A stretch of DNA of 64,000 nt from JBGTGG01 sp964398945 (lineage in GTDB: Bacteria; Bacteroidota; Bacteroidia; Cytophagales; Cyclobacteriaceae): the NCBI GenBank assembly GCA_964398945.1, contig CAYNOT010000014.1, positions 62,001 through 126,000 of the forward strand. Direction: 5' to 3'. This document shows, in pieces, positions 51,293 to 60,872 of this stretch (the first letter of the stretch is position 1; each line of letters begins with the position of its first letter). The position numbers and the translations under genes were made by a program. Under the pieces are notes generated by a model that did no database searches, was not told the DNA's origin, and saw nothing but the letters and a program-made list of their open reading frames with translations.

Positions 51293-52531
51293 TTAATGTT
51301 TCTTTGCCCTATTGTATGTTTTCCTTTTCTTAAAAGAGGATTTCTTCTTTTTGGCAGTTGGCTTCTTGGCCATGTTGTATGGTTTTTTTCCTTGAAAGGA
51401 AGTTTTTGTTTTCACTGTCGAAGATTTTTTTATTCCCGCCTTATTTACATTTTGATAGCGCTTGTTGGGCGAATAGGGAGCGTATTTTTTTTGCTTCTTT
51501 TTTAATTGTTGCGGTGATTTACTGCCTACTGATTTTCCGTATGCTGTGCTTAAACTTTTCCTTCTGTAGGTCAAAGAGTTTTTGTAATCGGCACGAAAAT
51601 TCTTGTTGATTTTGGTTTCTTTATTGTTGAAATCCATCCGTATTACAAATTCATTTGCAGCCCCCACGTATCCGCCAACGTTGCCCAATACCATTTCGCG
51701 CGAATAGCCAACCATCAAGTTTTTCGTAATCTTAAATCCAAGTGATGTATTTATTATTTGTCCGCTTTTATTTATGGAATTCTCATCAAATTTTGTGGCC
51801 TGTGTATTCCGAAGCCCTATACCACCAATAACCCGGCCGTTAAAAGTGTAAAATAGCCCGAGGTCAATGGAGTTGTTGATCGGTGACAATTTTCGATAAG
51901 CAACATAGGGCTCCAACAAATCTTGTCCACCGCGTAGCGGAACCATGCCTTGAGCGTACGCTGTATAATAACTGGTAAAAGAAGCAGAATCCTGCAACCA
52001 CTCTGATCCCAGGCGGTTTGCGGCAATGCCCAATTGAAAGAAACGTGATTTAAAATTCAGCCCAAAAGAAAAATCAAAAGCCTGAATATCGCCATTGGAA
52101 AGCCGGAGATAGTCGATGTCGGTTGGGTCACTGTTGGTTTGCCCGTTTAACCGGGATGAATTGTACTCCCCGGCAACGCCCATGGAGAGCACATTGGTTT
52201 GATCAAAATTCAAGTGGTACGCGAATGCACCTGAAGCATAGATGTTCCTGATAAAGTTTACATCTTCCTGATAAATGTTTGCACCAATTCCTACTTTGTG
52301 ATTCAGCAAGGGTGTATGGATACTCAGAAAATTATTGGTAGGTGCCCCCTTAACGTTCGCATAGTTTTGCCGAAAAGAATACGTAGCCGAACCAAAGGTA
52401 AGCCCTGCCGTGGACGGATTGTATATAAAAGAGTTGGTGAGCTTTTGCGTGAACAAGGGGATATCCTGTGCGATTGCATGAAAGGAAAATGCAAGGAGGA
52501 TTAAAGCGAGGGTAAGTAAAATTTTCCTCAT
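51293..52531 (-). CDS. PorP/SprF family outer-membrane protein with a Lys-rich tail
   Basis: A protein of 412 residues. The signal peptide (LALILLAFSFHAIAQ) is followed by a PorP/SprF barrel: DIPLFTQKLTNSFIYNPSTAGLT, FRQNYANVKGAPTNNFLSIHTP and VGIGANIYQEDVNF. Residues from about 330 are very rich in Lys and Ser (KKKQKKYAPYSPNKR, KKPTAKKKKSSFKKRK). This family helps attach or export T9SS-sorted surface proteins with type B C-terminal domains. It is the third gene of a unit with the CHU_C protein and the large adhesin. Confidence 0.9.
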   Translation of the reverse strand: MRKILLTLALILLAFSFHAIAQDIPLFTQKLTNSFIYNPSTAGLTFGSATYSFRQNYANVKGAPTNNFLSIHTPLLNHKVGIGANIYQEDVNFIRNIYASGAFAYHLNFDQTNVLSMGVAGEYNSSRLNGQTNSDPTDIDYLRLSNGDIQAFDFSFGLNFKSRFFQLGIAANRLGSEWLQDSASFTSYYTAYAQGMVPLRGGQDLLEPYVAYRKLSPINNSIDLGLFYTFNGRVIGGIGLRNTQATKFDENSINKSGQIINTSLGFKITKNLMVGYSREMVLGNVGGYVGAANEFVIRMDFNNKETKINKNFRADYKNSLTYRRKSLSTAYGKSVGSKSPQQLKKKQKKYAPYSPNKRYQNVNKAGIKKSSTVKTKTSFQGKKPYNMAKKPTAKKKKSSFKKRKTYNRAKKH

Positions 52532-52533
52532 CC

Positions 52534-53625
52534 CTAATTGGTTTGTAGTATGGTGACCATTTGAGAAATTTTTTCAGTAGTTGAGCTGCCCAGTAATTTA
52601 TATTCAAGAACACAGATATAATTTCCGGGAGCCAGCTTACTAAAATTGAAAGGCTTAAAGCCAGGATCGTTCGGGTTAAAGTCCTTCCATTCTTTCACCA
52701 CAGTTCCATATCGGTCCATCAGTGAAACTTTATTGGTTTCTGTCAATTCTATATTATCGATCACGAGCACATCATTGACACCATCCTGATTAAAAGGTGT
52801 GATCATATCATGGATGACCAGGTTGATTTTTTCCCCACGGCCAATGGTGAGCAACCCTGTTGTAGCAGCCTGTTGACTGGTAATAAAATTGCCGGAGGGT
52901 GCGCCTCCGAGGTTCGATCCCATGTTCGAAACAGGATCCTTATAAACAACCACTAAATCGGAAACCCCGTCAAGCGAACCCAGGTTTTCAGCACTAAGCG
53001 AAACAGAAGAAGTTGAGCTATTGCCATTTGGTGATGACAATTCCCAATGGTGAGAAGAAAGCAGTTCATTAATTTCAGCAGGTAATGGATCGATGGACAA
53101 TCCACCATTCACAACCCGCATCCCCAAAAGAGTGGAAGCGCCTTCGGTGATTTTTGCAGGCGCGAACAAACCGATAGTCCCGATTGGGAAATGGCGTGTT
53201 CCGTTACCTTGGTTGTAAAAGAATCCATTTACATACGAATTTGTATTTCCGGATAACGCCTCACTTCCTTTGTAAATAATCCTTCCTGAATTTAAGGGTG
53301 TTAAAACGCCATCTGTAAACGTCATGGAATTCAGGAATACCCAATCACCCGAAGTGAATGTGCGTGTACCTCCGTTTTTGATTACAACATCCTTTATTTC
53401 CAAGGGGCTTATTGTGCTTAGTTGTTGACTTGTACCTAACAAGTGCAAATGGGCATTTGTTAAGTCGATAGTAGCGCTTTGATTGGTGATGTTGGTATTG
53501 GTGGCAATGATGGTGTTGGAGGCGGTGTTGAGTTGCGTTCCTGTGCTTACACGAAGTTGTGCAAAGAGATTTCCGGAAATCAAACAGGAGCAAAGAATAA
53601 GAAGCGTATGTTTTTTATTCATCAT
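52534..53625 (-). CDS. Surface protein with a type B (CHU_C-like) T9SS sorting domain
   Basis: About 363 residues. A signal peptide (LLILCSCLISGNLFAQ) leads into a beta-rich body (TNITNQSATIDLTNAHLHLLG). The last 85 residues match the gliding-motility-associated C-terminal domain: MITPFNQDGVNDVLVIDNIE, VSLMDRYGTVVKEW and LAPGNYICVLEYK. This domain is the T9SS secretion signal. It starts 1 nt after the stop of the adhesin gene and ends 2 nt before the PorP/SprF start, so the three are one operon. Confidence 0.88.
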   Translation of the reverse strand: MMNKKHTLLILCSCLISGNLFAQLRVSTGTQLNTASNTIIATNTNITNQSATIDLTNAHLHLLGTSQQLSTISPLEIKDVVIKNGGTRTFTSGDWVFLNSMTFTDGVLTPLNSGRIIYKGSEALSGNTNSYVNGFFYNQGNGTRHFPIGTIGLFAPAKITEGASTLLGMRVVNGGLSIDPLPAEINELLSSHHWELSSPNGNSSTSSVSLSAENLGSLDGVSDLVVVYKDPVSNMGSNLGGAPSGNFITSQQAATTGLLTIGRGEKINLVIHDMITPFNQDGVNDVLVIDNIELTETNKVSLMDRYGTVVKEWKDFNPNDPGFKPFNFSKLAPGNYICVLEYKLLGSSTTEKISQMVTILQTN

Positions 53626-53626
53626 C

Positions 53627-56600
53627 TTATTTTTTTGCTTGAGCACCTAACATCTTTTTAATTTCTTCAAGACTTTTGGAAAGCTCTTGTTGTTGAGCTT
53701 CAATTTCGGAGACCTTGGATTCGAGCGATCCTTTTTCGGCTTTAAGTTTTTGGTTTTCGGCTTCAAGGTTTTCAATTTTGGCAATGAGTTCTTGAATTGC
53801 TTTTATCGAAACAATTTGTGCGTTGTAGGTATCGATTTGTAAAATCTCCTGACCGTCACCTTTTAAATACTCCCCACTTCCCTGAACAGCCTCAGGAAAA
53901 ACTTCTTGAAATTCCTGGGCAATGAAATTGTAATAGTATTGGTTTTTGATGGTTGGGTTTCTTTCCATCCACTCAGCCGTGTATTTAAACATCACCGGCC
54001 TAAGTTTTTTTACCGTCTCAATTCCATTGGTAATATCCTTTATGTTGGTTTTGATCCTTCTATCTGAGTTGGCAATCCATGTACCCGCTGTGGTTTTTGA
54101 GGCCTCTCCATTGACTTCGAGCCTATTGGTAGAAGGTGTCCGGGAAAAACCAGCATTTCCATTTTTCAGGATGGTCAATGCATTGCTTCTTGCTGCGAAA
54201 TCCGTTCCATTTCCAACTTCAAATACGGGGTCAGTTGCGACCCATGTTGTTACACTTCCGGGGAGCGATGAATTAAATAACCCTACCGCAACACCGCCAA
54301 AAGTATTGGCAACGTTATACCTACCAACTACAAAAGAGTTATCACCATTTGCATTGTTCCCAAAGCCAAGTGCCACTCCATGCGCACCATTTGCGGAACC
54401 ACCATCCCCCAAAACGACAGAACTAAATCCTAATGCGCGTGCCCGTTTGCCCAGTGCAATTGCATTGGTACCGGAGGCTTGGGTATTATACCCCATGGAA
54501 ATGGAATATTCGCCAACACTTGCATCATTCCATCGGGCCTGCTCCCCACCTCCTTCATCTTCCACCGTGCCTGCCCGGATGGCACCCTTTCTGGGATACC
54601 ACATAAATCTTGTACCCGCTCCGGTGGCTGGAATAGATCCTGTAAGATATGTACCACGCGCTACAAATCCATTATCGAGGTTTAAATCCATGGCAGCAAT
54701 TCCAGTCATGGTTTGTCCACCGTCATATGCACCTTGTAAACTAGATGCCCCCGCTGCTGTCGTCCATGTGGGTGGTAGTCCGGCACCAGCAGAGGTAAGC
54801 ACCTGGCCGGCAGTTCCTGCTAAGTTATTAGGCATTAAAGCCCCTGAAAAGCGAACATTTCCGGTGACATCAAGTTTTTGGGAAGGTGCAGTATTCGCAA
54901 TACCAATATTTCCTGTAGGATCCACTGTAAAATGTTTATTGGTTGTTGGGGCTGTGGGATGTGTACTTATCCAAAGGGTATTTGACAATGGATCTGTCCA
55001 AATTTTGGCTATCAGGTTATTGTTATCTTGCCTTATGAAATCAATGTCGACTGCATCAGCCGGAGATCCTGCAGAACCACTTAATGTAAGGTTACCACTT
55101 TGCAATTCAAGGACACTTCTTGGAGTAGTCGTTCCAATCCCGACCCGTGTATTTGCGTTTGCCCCATTAACCCCATCAATACTACCCAATACAATCGTAT
55201 TATTCTGATTAACGAACGCTCTGGATCCGATGGCAGTAGCATTTATTAAACCTGCGGCACCTACATTTGTATTGTCACCCAGCAAGGTATTTCGTTGCCC
55301 GGTTGTATTTGCCACACCTGCAAGCCTTCCAACAAATGTATTAAGTTGTCCGGTGGAGTTCACGCCAGATGCTGAGCCGATCAATGTACTTCCTGAAGTT
55401 GAGCCTGCACTTTGCCCTGATTCGAAACCAAGGAAGGCATTGTTGCTACCCGTAGCGTTAAGACCTGCATCTTTTCCTACATACGTGTTGAACCCGCTAG
55501 TCGTATTCGTTTGACCGGCCCCCCTTCCAATAAATGTATTGTCAGCACCAGTGGTATTGGCTTGTCCTGCACCTGCACCAAAAAAAGCACCATTGGCAGC
55601 AGTATTCACCGTACCTGCCCCAACACCTGCAAAAAGATTATTGGTTCCGGGGTTTGAGATCAAGGTACTACCTGAGGGAGTAGTCCATGTTGGAGGTAAA
55701 CCTGGACCTGCAGATGTTAGAATTTGTCCGGATGCACCTGCTAAATTATTAGGCAACAATGCACCTGAAAATTCAATATCCCCAGCAACATCTAACGTTG
55801 ATGATGGGGCTGTTGCACCTCCGATTCCAATATTTGAAGTAACCGGGTCAATAAAAAAAGGGGCAAAAAGCATATCCCCAAACTTGCCAATTGCAAATCC
55901 TCCACTGTGAACTTGATTGTTGGCACCAAACAACCAACTTGTTCCACTTGTGCTTCTAAACCAAGCGTCCTCATCATCGCCAACATCAATAGTTTCAATA
56001 AACCCATCATTGATACGTATTGCGGGGCTCGCACTCTCCGTACCAGTAATATCAATAGGAGTTGCCGCGGCCAATGTTATTGTGTTGCCACCATCATAGG
56101 CACTTTGTAAAGAACCGCCTCCTGCAATTGTTGACCATGCAGGTGTAGTACCCGGTCCAGCAGATGTCAGCACTTGACCCGCCACACCAAAATCCGGGGT
56201 GCCACCCAAACCTAATCCACCAATAAGTCCCATATTCCCCTCAAAAAATCCAGCGAAGCCGTTTGTGGCCCGTGCATATATCCCGTAATTAGAACCACTT
56301 GCGCCTGTTGCATCTCCATATAAACCATAATTGGTACCGCCATTGGTTGCAACTCCCCTGATTCCATAGTTAACAGCCCCTGCACCATTTGACATGGAAA
56401 TAATACCAGTGCTATTGCCACTCGTTCCAGGAACTAAAACATTAATACCAGTAAGATTTGCACCTGCACCTAAAGAAATGTTTGCACCAGAAGATGATTG
56501 AACAAGTTGTGCCCCAAAGTTGGGGGAAATTTTTGTTCCGGCTATTGCAGCAGCAGCATTTACATCTGCATTAACAATAGTTCCGTCTAAAATCTTTGCG

Positions 56601-58591
56601 GAGTTAATCGCATTATTGCCAACGGTAAGGGTACCCGCAGAAGACATCGTTGCATCCCCACTCACAGCAACACCAGTGGCAATGTCGGACGCATTGCCCA
56701 CAAATATTTCCCCCGCATTTAAGGTATTGTTCATCGCACCTAAATTAGCCAATGCTGCTCCAGGAGTTGTTGCCCCTGTTCCTCCTTGTGCTATTGACAG
56801 TATACCTGTTGTAATTTTTGAAGCATCTAAATCCGGAATATCAGTTGCCGCCAATGTGCGGAATGTTGGTGCCCCGGCAGATCCTGTAGGTGCAGCGAAA
56901 ACGGTTGCTGCTGGTTGTGATGCCAGCGTAGCATTAAGTACTCCTGTGGTTGTAATGGGTGAACCGGTAACTGTGAAAATAGATGGCAAGGTAAGCCCAA
57001 CACTGGTAACCGTCCCTGAGCCAACAGGAAGTAATGCTGGTGCCCAACTGGTCCCGTTGAATTGAAGGACTTGATTTGCTGTTGCGCCCATTGAATTTAA
57101 GTCAGCAGCCTGGATACTACTATCTGCTATCTTAGCCGAGTTGATAGCATTGTTAGCGATTGTTAATGCACCCGCACTAAGGGTTGCATCACCGGAAAGT
57201 GCGACACCTGAATTTGAACTTCCATCACCAATTAATATCTGGCCATTTGATAGGGTTGGTGTTGCCCCGCCTCCTACATCATCGGCAGCAGGTGCCCAAC
57301 TGGTCCCATTGAATTTCAGGATTTGTCCATTTGTTGGAACGGTGCTCGCAACAGCCCGACCTTGAATTGCAATGACTGTCGGATTTACGACTGTACCCGA
57401 TAAATCGCCACCGGTAGTGGAGGCGATGCCCAATTTTGCGTTGAATGCAGCCCAGTCAGTCGATAATAAAAAACCATTGGTTGTTCCATTGGCTTGTGAA
57501 ATACTGATTACCGGAGTAGTTGTCGGTGTCGTTACCGAAATGGGCCCGTTTCCGGAAACATTTGTTACCGTTCCGCTCCCTGTCGCTAGGGTGGCAGGGT
57601 TCCACAATGTACCATTGAATTGCAACACCTGACCATTGGTTGCCCCCATTGAATTAAGGTCATTTGCAATGATAGTCCCGTCTTCAATTTCTGCCGAAGA
57701 AACACTTCCATCTGCTATTTTTGCCCCATTAATTACATTGTTAGCGATTGTAAGTGTTCCTCCATTCAATGTAGCATCACCTGTTAGGGTGGTGGCAGAA
57801 TTTGTGGTCCCGTTACCAGTTAAAATTTGTCCGTTGGATAAAGTAGGTGTTGCTCCTACGCCTGCGTCATCAGCAGCCGGAGCCCAGGTTGTGCCGTTAA
57901 ATTTTAACACTTGGCCATTGGTGGCACTCATGGGATTCAAGTCTGTTCCCAATATTGATCCATCTGCGATTTTTGCTGAATTGACAGCGTTATTAGAAAT
58001 TGTAAATGCGGAACCGCTTAATGTAACATCCCCGGTAATCGTGGTCGCTGCATTCGCTGTCCCATTTCCGGTGACTAATTGACCATTATTCAAGATTATA
58101 CTTGCTCCACCCGCATCATCGGTTCCAGGAGCCCAACTGGTACCGTTCCACTTTAGTACTTGTCCGATAGTTGGTGGGGTAGCATTGGAAGAAGTCCATT
58201 GAGTTCCATTCCATTGTAGTAACTGTCCGGCACTTGTTGGGGCAGTATTCGCTATCTGAACGGAATTGCCGCTTGAAATTGACAACGTATTTCCCGAAAG
58301 GGAAAGTGTCTGGGCTACGCCATCGCCTCCACCGCCTACTTCAACCCAGATTGTACCGTTGTTGTAGTATACTTTTTTGTCGGAATCATCAAAGACCACC
58401 ATGCCTTTTGAGGCGGTGACATTAGTTCGATTGGTGACAACGGGTAGTATAAGCCCTTGACTACCATTTCCTTGTAACCAAAGAACAGCATTGCTGTTGA
58501 TTTGATCCGTACCGATGGATACGGATTGCTGAGCATATCCCGCAAGGGATATTGCCCCAGACAGGAGCAATGATAAAAGGATTCTTTTCAT
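53627..58591 (-). CDS. Giant repetitive adhesin/fibre protein with an S74 chaperone domain
   Basis: About 1,654 residues. The signal peptide (LLSLLLSGAISLAGYAQ) is followed by repeats of roughly 70-100 residues containing NGQVLKFNGTTWAPAADDAG, SNGQILTGNGTTNSATTLTGDATL and NAINSAKIADG (about 100-620). Then come fibre-like beta segments with a YadA-head-like run (GYNTQASGTNAIALGKRARALG). The end has a peptidase S74 intramolecular chaperone domain (SDRRIKTNIKDITNG, YNFIAQEFQEVFPEAV) and a coiled coil (IENLEAENQKLKAEKGSLES). S74 domains help fibres trimerise and then cut themselves off. It is the first gene of the surface module with CHU_C and PorP/SprF proteins. Confidence 0.9.
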   Translation of the reverse strand: MKRILLSLLLSGAISLAGYAQQSVSIGTDQINSNAVLWLQGNGSQGLILPVVTNRTNVTASKGMVVFDDSDKKVYYNNGTIWVEVGGGGDGVAQTLSLSGNTLSISSGNSVQIANTAPTSAGQLLQWNGTQWTSSNATPPTIGQVLKWNGTSWAPGTDDAGGASIILNNGQLVTGNGTANAATTITGDVTLSGSAFTISNNAVNSAKIADGSILGTDLNPMSATNGQVLKFNGTTWAPAADDAGVGATPTLSNGQILTGNGTTNSATTLTGDATLNGGTLTIANNVINGAKIADGSVSSAEIEDGTIIANDLNSMGATNGQVLQFNGTLWNPATLATGSGTVTNVSGNGPISVTTPTTTPVISISQANGTTNGFLLSTDWAAFNAKLGIASTTGGDLSGTVVNPTVIAIQGRAVASTVPTNGQILKFNGTSWAPAADDVGGGATPTLSNGQILIGDGSSNSGVALSGDATLSAGALTIANNAINSAKIADSSIQAADLNSMGATANQVLQFNGTSWAPALLPVGSGTVTSVGLTLPSIFTVTGSPITTTGVLNATLASQPAATVFAAPTGSAGAPTFRTLAATDIPDLDASKITTGILSIAQGGTGATTPGAALANLGAMNNTLNAGEIFVGNASDIATGVAVSGDATMSSAGTLTVGNNAINSAKILDGTIVNADVNAAAAIAGTKISPNFGAQLVQSSSGANISLGAGANLTGINVLVPGTSGNSTGIISMSNGAGAVNYGIRGVATNGGTNYGLYGDATGASGSNYGIYARATNGFAGFFEGNMGLIGGLGLGGTPDFGVAGQVLTSAGPGTTPAWSTIAGGGSLQSAYDGGNTITLAAATPIDITGTESASPAIRINDGFIETIDVGDDEDAWFRSTSGTSWLFGANNQVHSGGFAIGKFGDMLFAPFFIDPVTSNIGIGGATAPSSTLDVAGDIEFSGALLPNNLAGASGQILTSAGPGLPPTWTTPSGSTLISNPGTNNLFAGVGAGTVNTAANGAFFGAGAGQANTTGADNTFIGRGAGQTNTTSGFNTYVGKDAGLNATGSNNAFLGFESGQSAGSTSGSTLIGSASGVNSTGQLNTFVGRLAGVANTTGQRNTLLGDNTNVGAAGLINATAIGSRAFVNQNNTIVLGSIDGVNGANANTRVGIGTTTPRSVLELQSGNLTLSGSAGSPADAVDIDFIRQDNNNLIAKIWTDPLSNTLWISTHPTAPTTNKHFTVDPTGNIGIANTAPSQKLDVTGNVRFSGALMPNNLAGTAGQVLTSAGAGLPPTWTTAAGASSLQGAYDGGQTMTGIAAMDLNLDNGFVARGTYLTGSIPATGAGTRFMWYPRKGAIRAGTVEDEGGGEQARWNDASVGEYSISMGYNTQASGTNAIALGKRARALGFSSVVLGDGGSANGAHGVALGFGNNANGDNSFVVGRYNVANTFGGVAVGLFNSSLPGSVTTWVATDPVFEVGNGTDFAARSNALTILKNGNAGFSRTPSTNRLEVNGEASKTTAGTWIANSDRRIKTNIKDITNGIETVKKLRPVMFKYTAEWMERNPTIKNQYYYNFIAQEFQEVFPEAVQGSGEYLKGDGQEILQIDTYNAQIVSIKAIQELIAKIENLEAENQKLKAEKGSLESKVSEIEAQQQELSKSLEEIKKMLGAQAKK

Positions 58592-58875
58592 AAAGGATTG
58601 AGTGTTTGAAGGAGCCATAACCAACTAAATTGCGACACGTTAATTTAAACTAAAGAAAATGGGGGTGCTTGAACGTGAAAGTTAGTGATTTTGTCGAGAA
58701 AACGGTGTTGGAACGAGCTTAAGATCAGAAGACTTTGTGGAATTTTTTACACGCTCTCCAATAGAGAAGAAAAGTGCTTCTTGGCCAGAAGTTATCTGGC
58801 ATTAACAGGGTAATAGCAGGCTGGGGCGGGATAGGATTGCCCCCTTATTAAAGATAAGAGTCAAAAAAATCAATG

Positions 58876-58959
58876 TGCCCAGGACTGGATTCGAACCAGC
58901 ACACCAGTTACGGCACTACCCCCTCAAAGTAGCGTGTCTACCAATTTCACCACCTGGGC
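58876..58959 (-). tRNA. tRNA-Leu (anticodon GAG)
   Basis: Minus-strand type II cloverleaf: acceptor GCCCAGG with CCTGGGC, D-arm in GTGAAATTGGTAGACAC, anticodon arm CTACT-TTGAGGG-GGTAG with GAG, a long variable arm, and T-arm CTGG-TTCGAAT-CCAG. The discriminator is A; CCA is not encoded. All standard identity features look normal, in contrast with the tRNA-like cluster near 2000. Confidence 0.95.
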
Positions 58960-59019
58960 AAGGTGTTTAGTCAGGGCGACAAAAGTAACAACTTCGCCCT
59001 TATCGCAAAACAGTCTTTA

Positions 59020-59397
59020 CTAACTTCTTCCTATCCAAATACCGAAAAGGACTGCCAAAACCCCAAGGATAACGCTTGCACCGATATATGAGAGTGCAGT
59101 TCCAATCTGTTTGTCATTGATCAGGTTAACATTTTCAAGGGCAAAAGCTGAAAAGGTGGTGAAGCCCCCGCAGAATCCAACACCCATAAAAAGCCGGGTT
59201 GATTCTGAGAGGTCTGCCCGTTTTAAGGCAACCCCTGCAATAATCCCGACAATAAAGGATCCGATAATATTGACCGTTAATGTGCCGAAAAAGAAATTCT
59301 TTATAAGGTATTGATCGATTGCCCTTACCGAAACATACCGGAGGATGCTTCCTAAAAGGCCACCTAGTCCAACGGCTAGTATATTATAGAAAGTCAT
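59020..59397 (-). CDS. crcB: Fluoride exporter CrcB/Fluc
   Basis: A protein of 125 residues with four hydrophobic segments. It matches the Fluc channel family: GLGGLLGSILRYV, NIIGSFIVGI and GVGFCGGFTTFSAFALENV. It works as an antiparallel dimer that lets fluoride leave the cell. No fluoride riboswitch was seen in the 73 nt before the start. Confidence 0.95.
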   Translation of the reverse strand: MTFYNILAVGLGGLLGSILRYVSVRAIDQYLIKNFFFGTLTVNIIGSFIVGIIAGVALKRADLSESTRLFMGVGFCGGFTTFSAFALENVNLINDKQIGTALSYIGASVILGVLAVLFGIWIGRS

Positions 59398-59470
59398 AGG
59401 AATGAATTGCTTCGGTTTAATTATGCAACTAATATAATGGTGCTAACTTTATGCACAAAAACCAACAGCA

Positions 59471-59914
59471 ATGCTTTCGAAGAAATGTAAATATGCCATT
59501 CATGCTTTAGTGTATTTAACAGAACGTTATCAGCAGGGGCCAATCCATATTCAAGAGATTGCTGAGAAGCAGGGCATTCCTAAAAAATTTTTAGAAGCAA
59601 TCTTGTTGGACTTACGCAATGCGAATATCCTGCATAGCAAAAAAGGAAAGGGTGGAGGATATTATCTATATAAAAACCCGGAAGAGGTAAATTTAATAGA
59701 GATTATACGCTTGATGGATGGTGCGATTGCGATGCTCCCATGTGTTTCGCTAAAATACTATGAACCTTGTGAGGAATGTAAAGATGAAATAAGCTGCGGA
59801 ATTCGCGATGCGTTTATAGGTGTGCGGGATCAAACGCTGGCAGTGTTGGCCCAAAATACATTGTCGCATATTGTAGATCGAAAGAAAGAAAAGCAGGAGT
59901 CAGCCGGGAATTAA
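59471..59914 (+). CDS. Rrf2 family transcriptional regulator
   Basis: A protein of 147 residues. A winged helix (CKYAIHALVYLTERYQQGPIHIQEIAEKQGIPKKFLEAIL) with wing GGGYYL is followed by a Cys-rich region (LPCVSLKYYEPCEECKDEISCGIRDAF) where an iron-sulphur cluster could bind, as in IscR or NsrR. It may sense redox or sulphur state. In related genomes such genes often stand before sulphate-assimilation genes; here the small ORF at 59985 follows after about 70 nt. Confidence 0.9.
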   Translation: MLSKKCKYAIHALVYLTERYQQGPIHIQEIAEKQGIPKKFLEAILLDLRNANILHSKKGKGGGYYLYKNPEEVNLIEIIRLMDGAIAMLPCVSLKYYEPCEECKDEISCGIRDAFIGVRDQTLAVLAQNTLSHIVDRKKEKQESAGN

Positions 59915-59984
59915 TAGATTTCAAAGAATTTTACAGAACCCAATAGGGGTCTTGTTCGTTGTAGTTGTCAAATTTGTAAAAACA

Positions 59985-60143
59985 ATGCACATGGACAGAA
60001 GTCGCCAGCCAATCCGATACGATGAACGCCAGCCGGTTTCGTATCAGCAATCGTTTGAATTAGCACAACTTAATCTGATACGCTCGCTGGAGGAAGAATG
60101 GTTTCATAAATATCTTGAAGAGGCCGTTGTTGTAACAGAATAG
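59985..60143 (+). CDS. Small conserved-looking protein (52 residues)
   Basis: It reads MHMDRSRQPIRYDERQPVSYQ, then a helical segment with LAQLNLIRSLEEEWFHKYLEEA. No signal peptide or membrane segment. Start at 59985 is chosen over an upstream non-ATG codon. It lies downstream of the Rrf2 gene on the same strand. Family not recognised. Confidence 0.55.
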   Translation: MHMDRSRQPIRYDERQPVSYQQSFELAQLNLIRSLEEEWFHKYLEEAVVVTE

Positions 60144-60184
60144 ATTCCCTTCTCCTTTTTTCAATTCTTTTGTAGGTTGCCGAC

Positions 60185-60871
60185 ATGAAGAAAGTCGTAC
60201 TATTTCCATTTCTGATCATCAGCACGTTAACATTTAGCCAGGACCAACCACAGGATCATGTTGGTAATTGGTTGATGTATTTTGGAAACCACAAGCTTTC
60301 AGGAAAATACAGTATTCACACGGAGGCACAAATTCGTTTGTTTGAGCCTATTAGTAATTTCAACCAGGGGTTTGTCCGGTTGGGGTTGAGCTATCATATC
60401 AATGACTATTCGTTGGCGACTGCGGGGTATGGATATTTTAGAACGGAGTCTTTTGCGAAAGGTGATAAAAATGTTTTCTCGAACGAGCATCGGGTTTGGC
60501 AACAATTTATTTTGCGGAATAAAATCAGTCGTGTAGATTTCGAACATCGCTATCGGTTGGAACAACGTTGGATTTCTGTATCCACTGGTGAAGATGATTA
60601 CAAGAACCGTATTCGCTACAGATTATACGTAGGTATTCCATTGAATAATCCTAAAATGGATGACGGTACAATTTATTTGGCGTTCTATGATGAAATATTT
60701 TTAGACTTGTCGGATACCCCGTTTGATCAAAACCGATTATATGGTGCGCTCGGATATAAATTGAACAAAGCATGGAACTTTCAAGTAGGGTATCTAAGCC
60801 ACCGGCTTGGAAGCACATCCCTTGATCGTCTGCAATTCTCCGTTTTTCTGAATACGGGATTGGATAATTGA
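60185..60871 (+). CDS. DUF2490 outer-membrane protein
   Basis: A protein of 228 residues with a signal peptide (VLFPFLIISTLTFSQ). It matches DUF2490: VGNWLMYFGNHKLSGKYSIHTEAQIRL, FVRLGLSYHINDYSLATAGYGYF, HRVWQQFILRNKISRVDFEHRYRLEQRW. A series of amphipathic strands with aromatic residues indicates a small outer-membrane barrel. Function unknown. It is convergent with the GDYXXLXY gene, 1 nt apart. Confidence 0.85.
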   Translation: MKKVVLFPFLIISTLTFSQDQPQDHVGNWLMYFGNHKLSGKYSIHTEAQIRLFEPISNFNQGFVRLGLSYHINDYSLATAGYGYFRTESFAKGDKNVFSNEHRVWQQFILRNKISRVDFEHRYRLEQRWISVSTGEDDYKNRIRYRLYVGIPLNNPKMDDGTIYLAFYDEIFLDLSDTPFDQNRLYGALGYKLNKAWNFQVGYLSHRLGSTSLDRLQFSVFLNTGLDN

Positions 60872-60872
60872 T

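Noticed and set aside
53946..55208. Long plus-strand open frame of 420 codons inside the adhesin gene
   Set aside because: It is antisense to clear S74-adhesin coding sequence with known motifs; the repetitive, Gly/Ala/Thr-rich coding strand leaves the opposite frame open by composition.
56000..58100. Regularly spaced repeats that might be taken for a CRISPR array
   Set aside because: The repeats are in frame, vary in length and encode the adhesin repeat units; there are no short palindromic repeats with unique spacers and no cas genes.
59398..59470. Fluoride riboswitch before crcB
   Set aside because: The 73-nt gap shows none of the conserved riboswitch segments.
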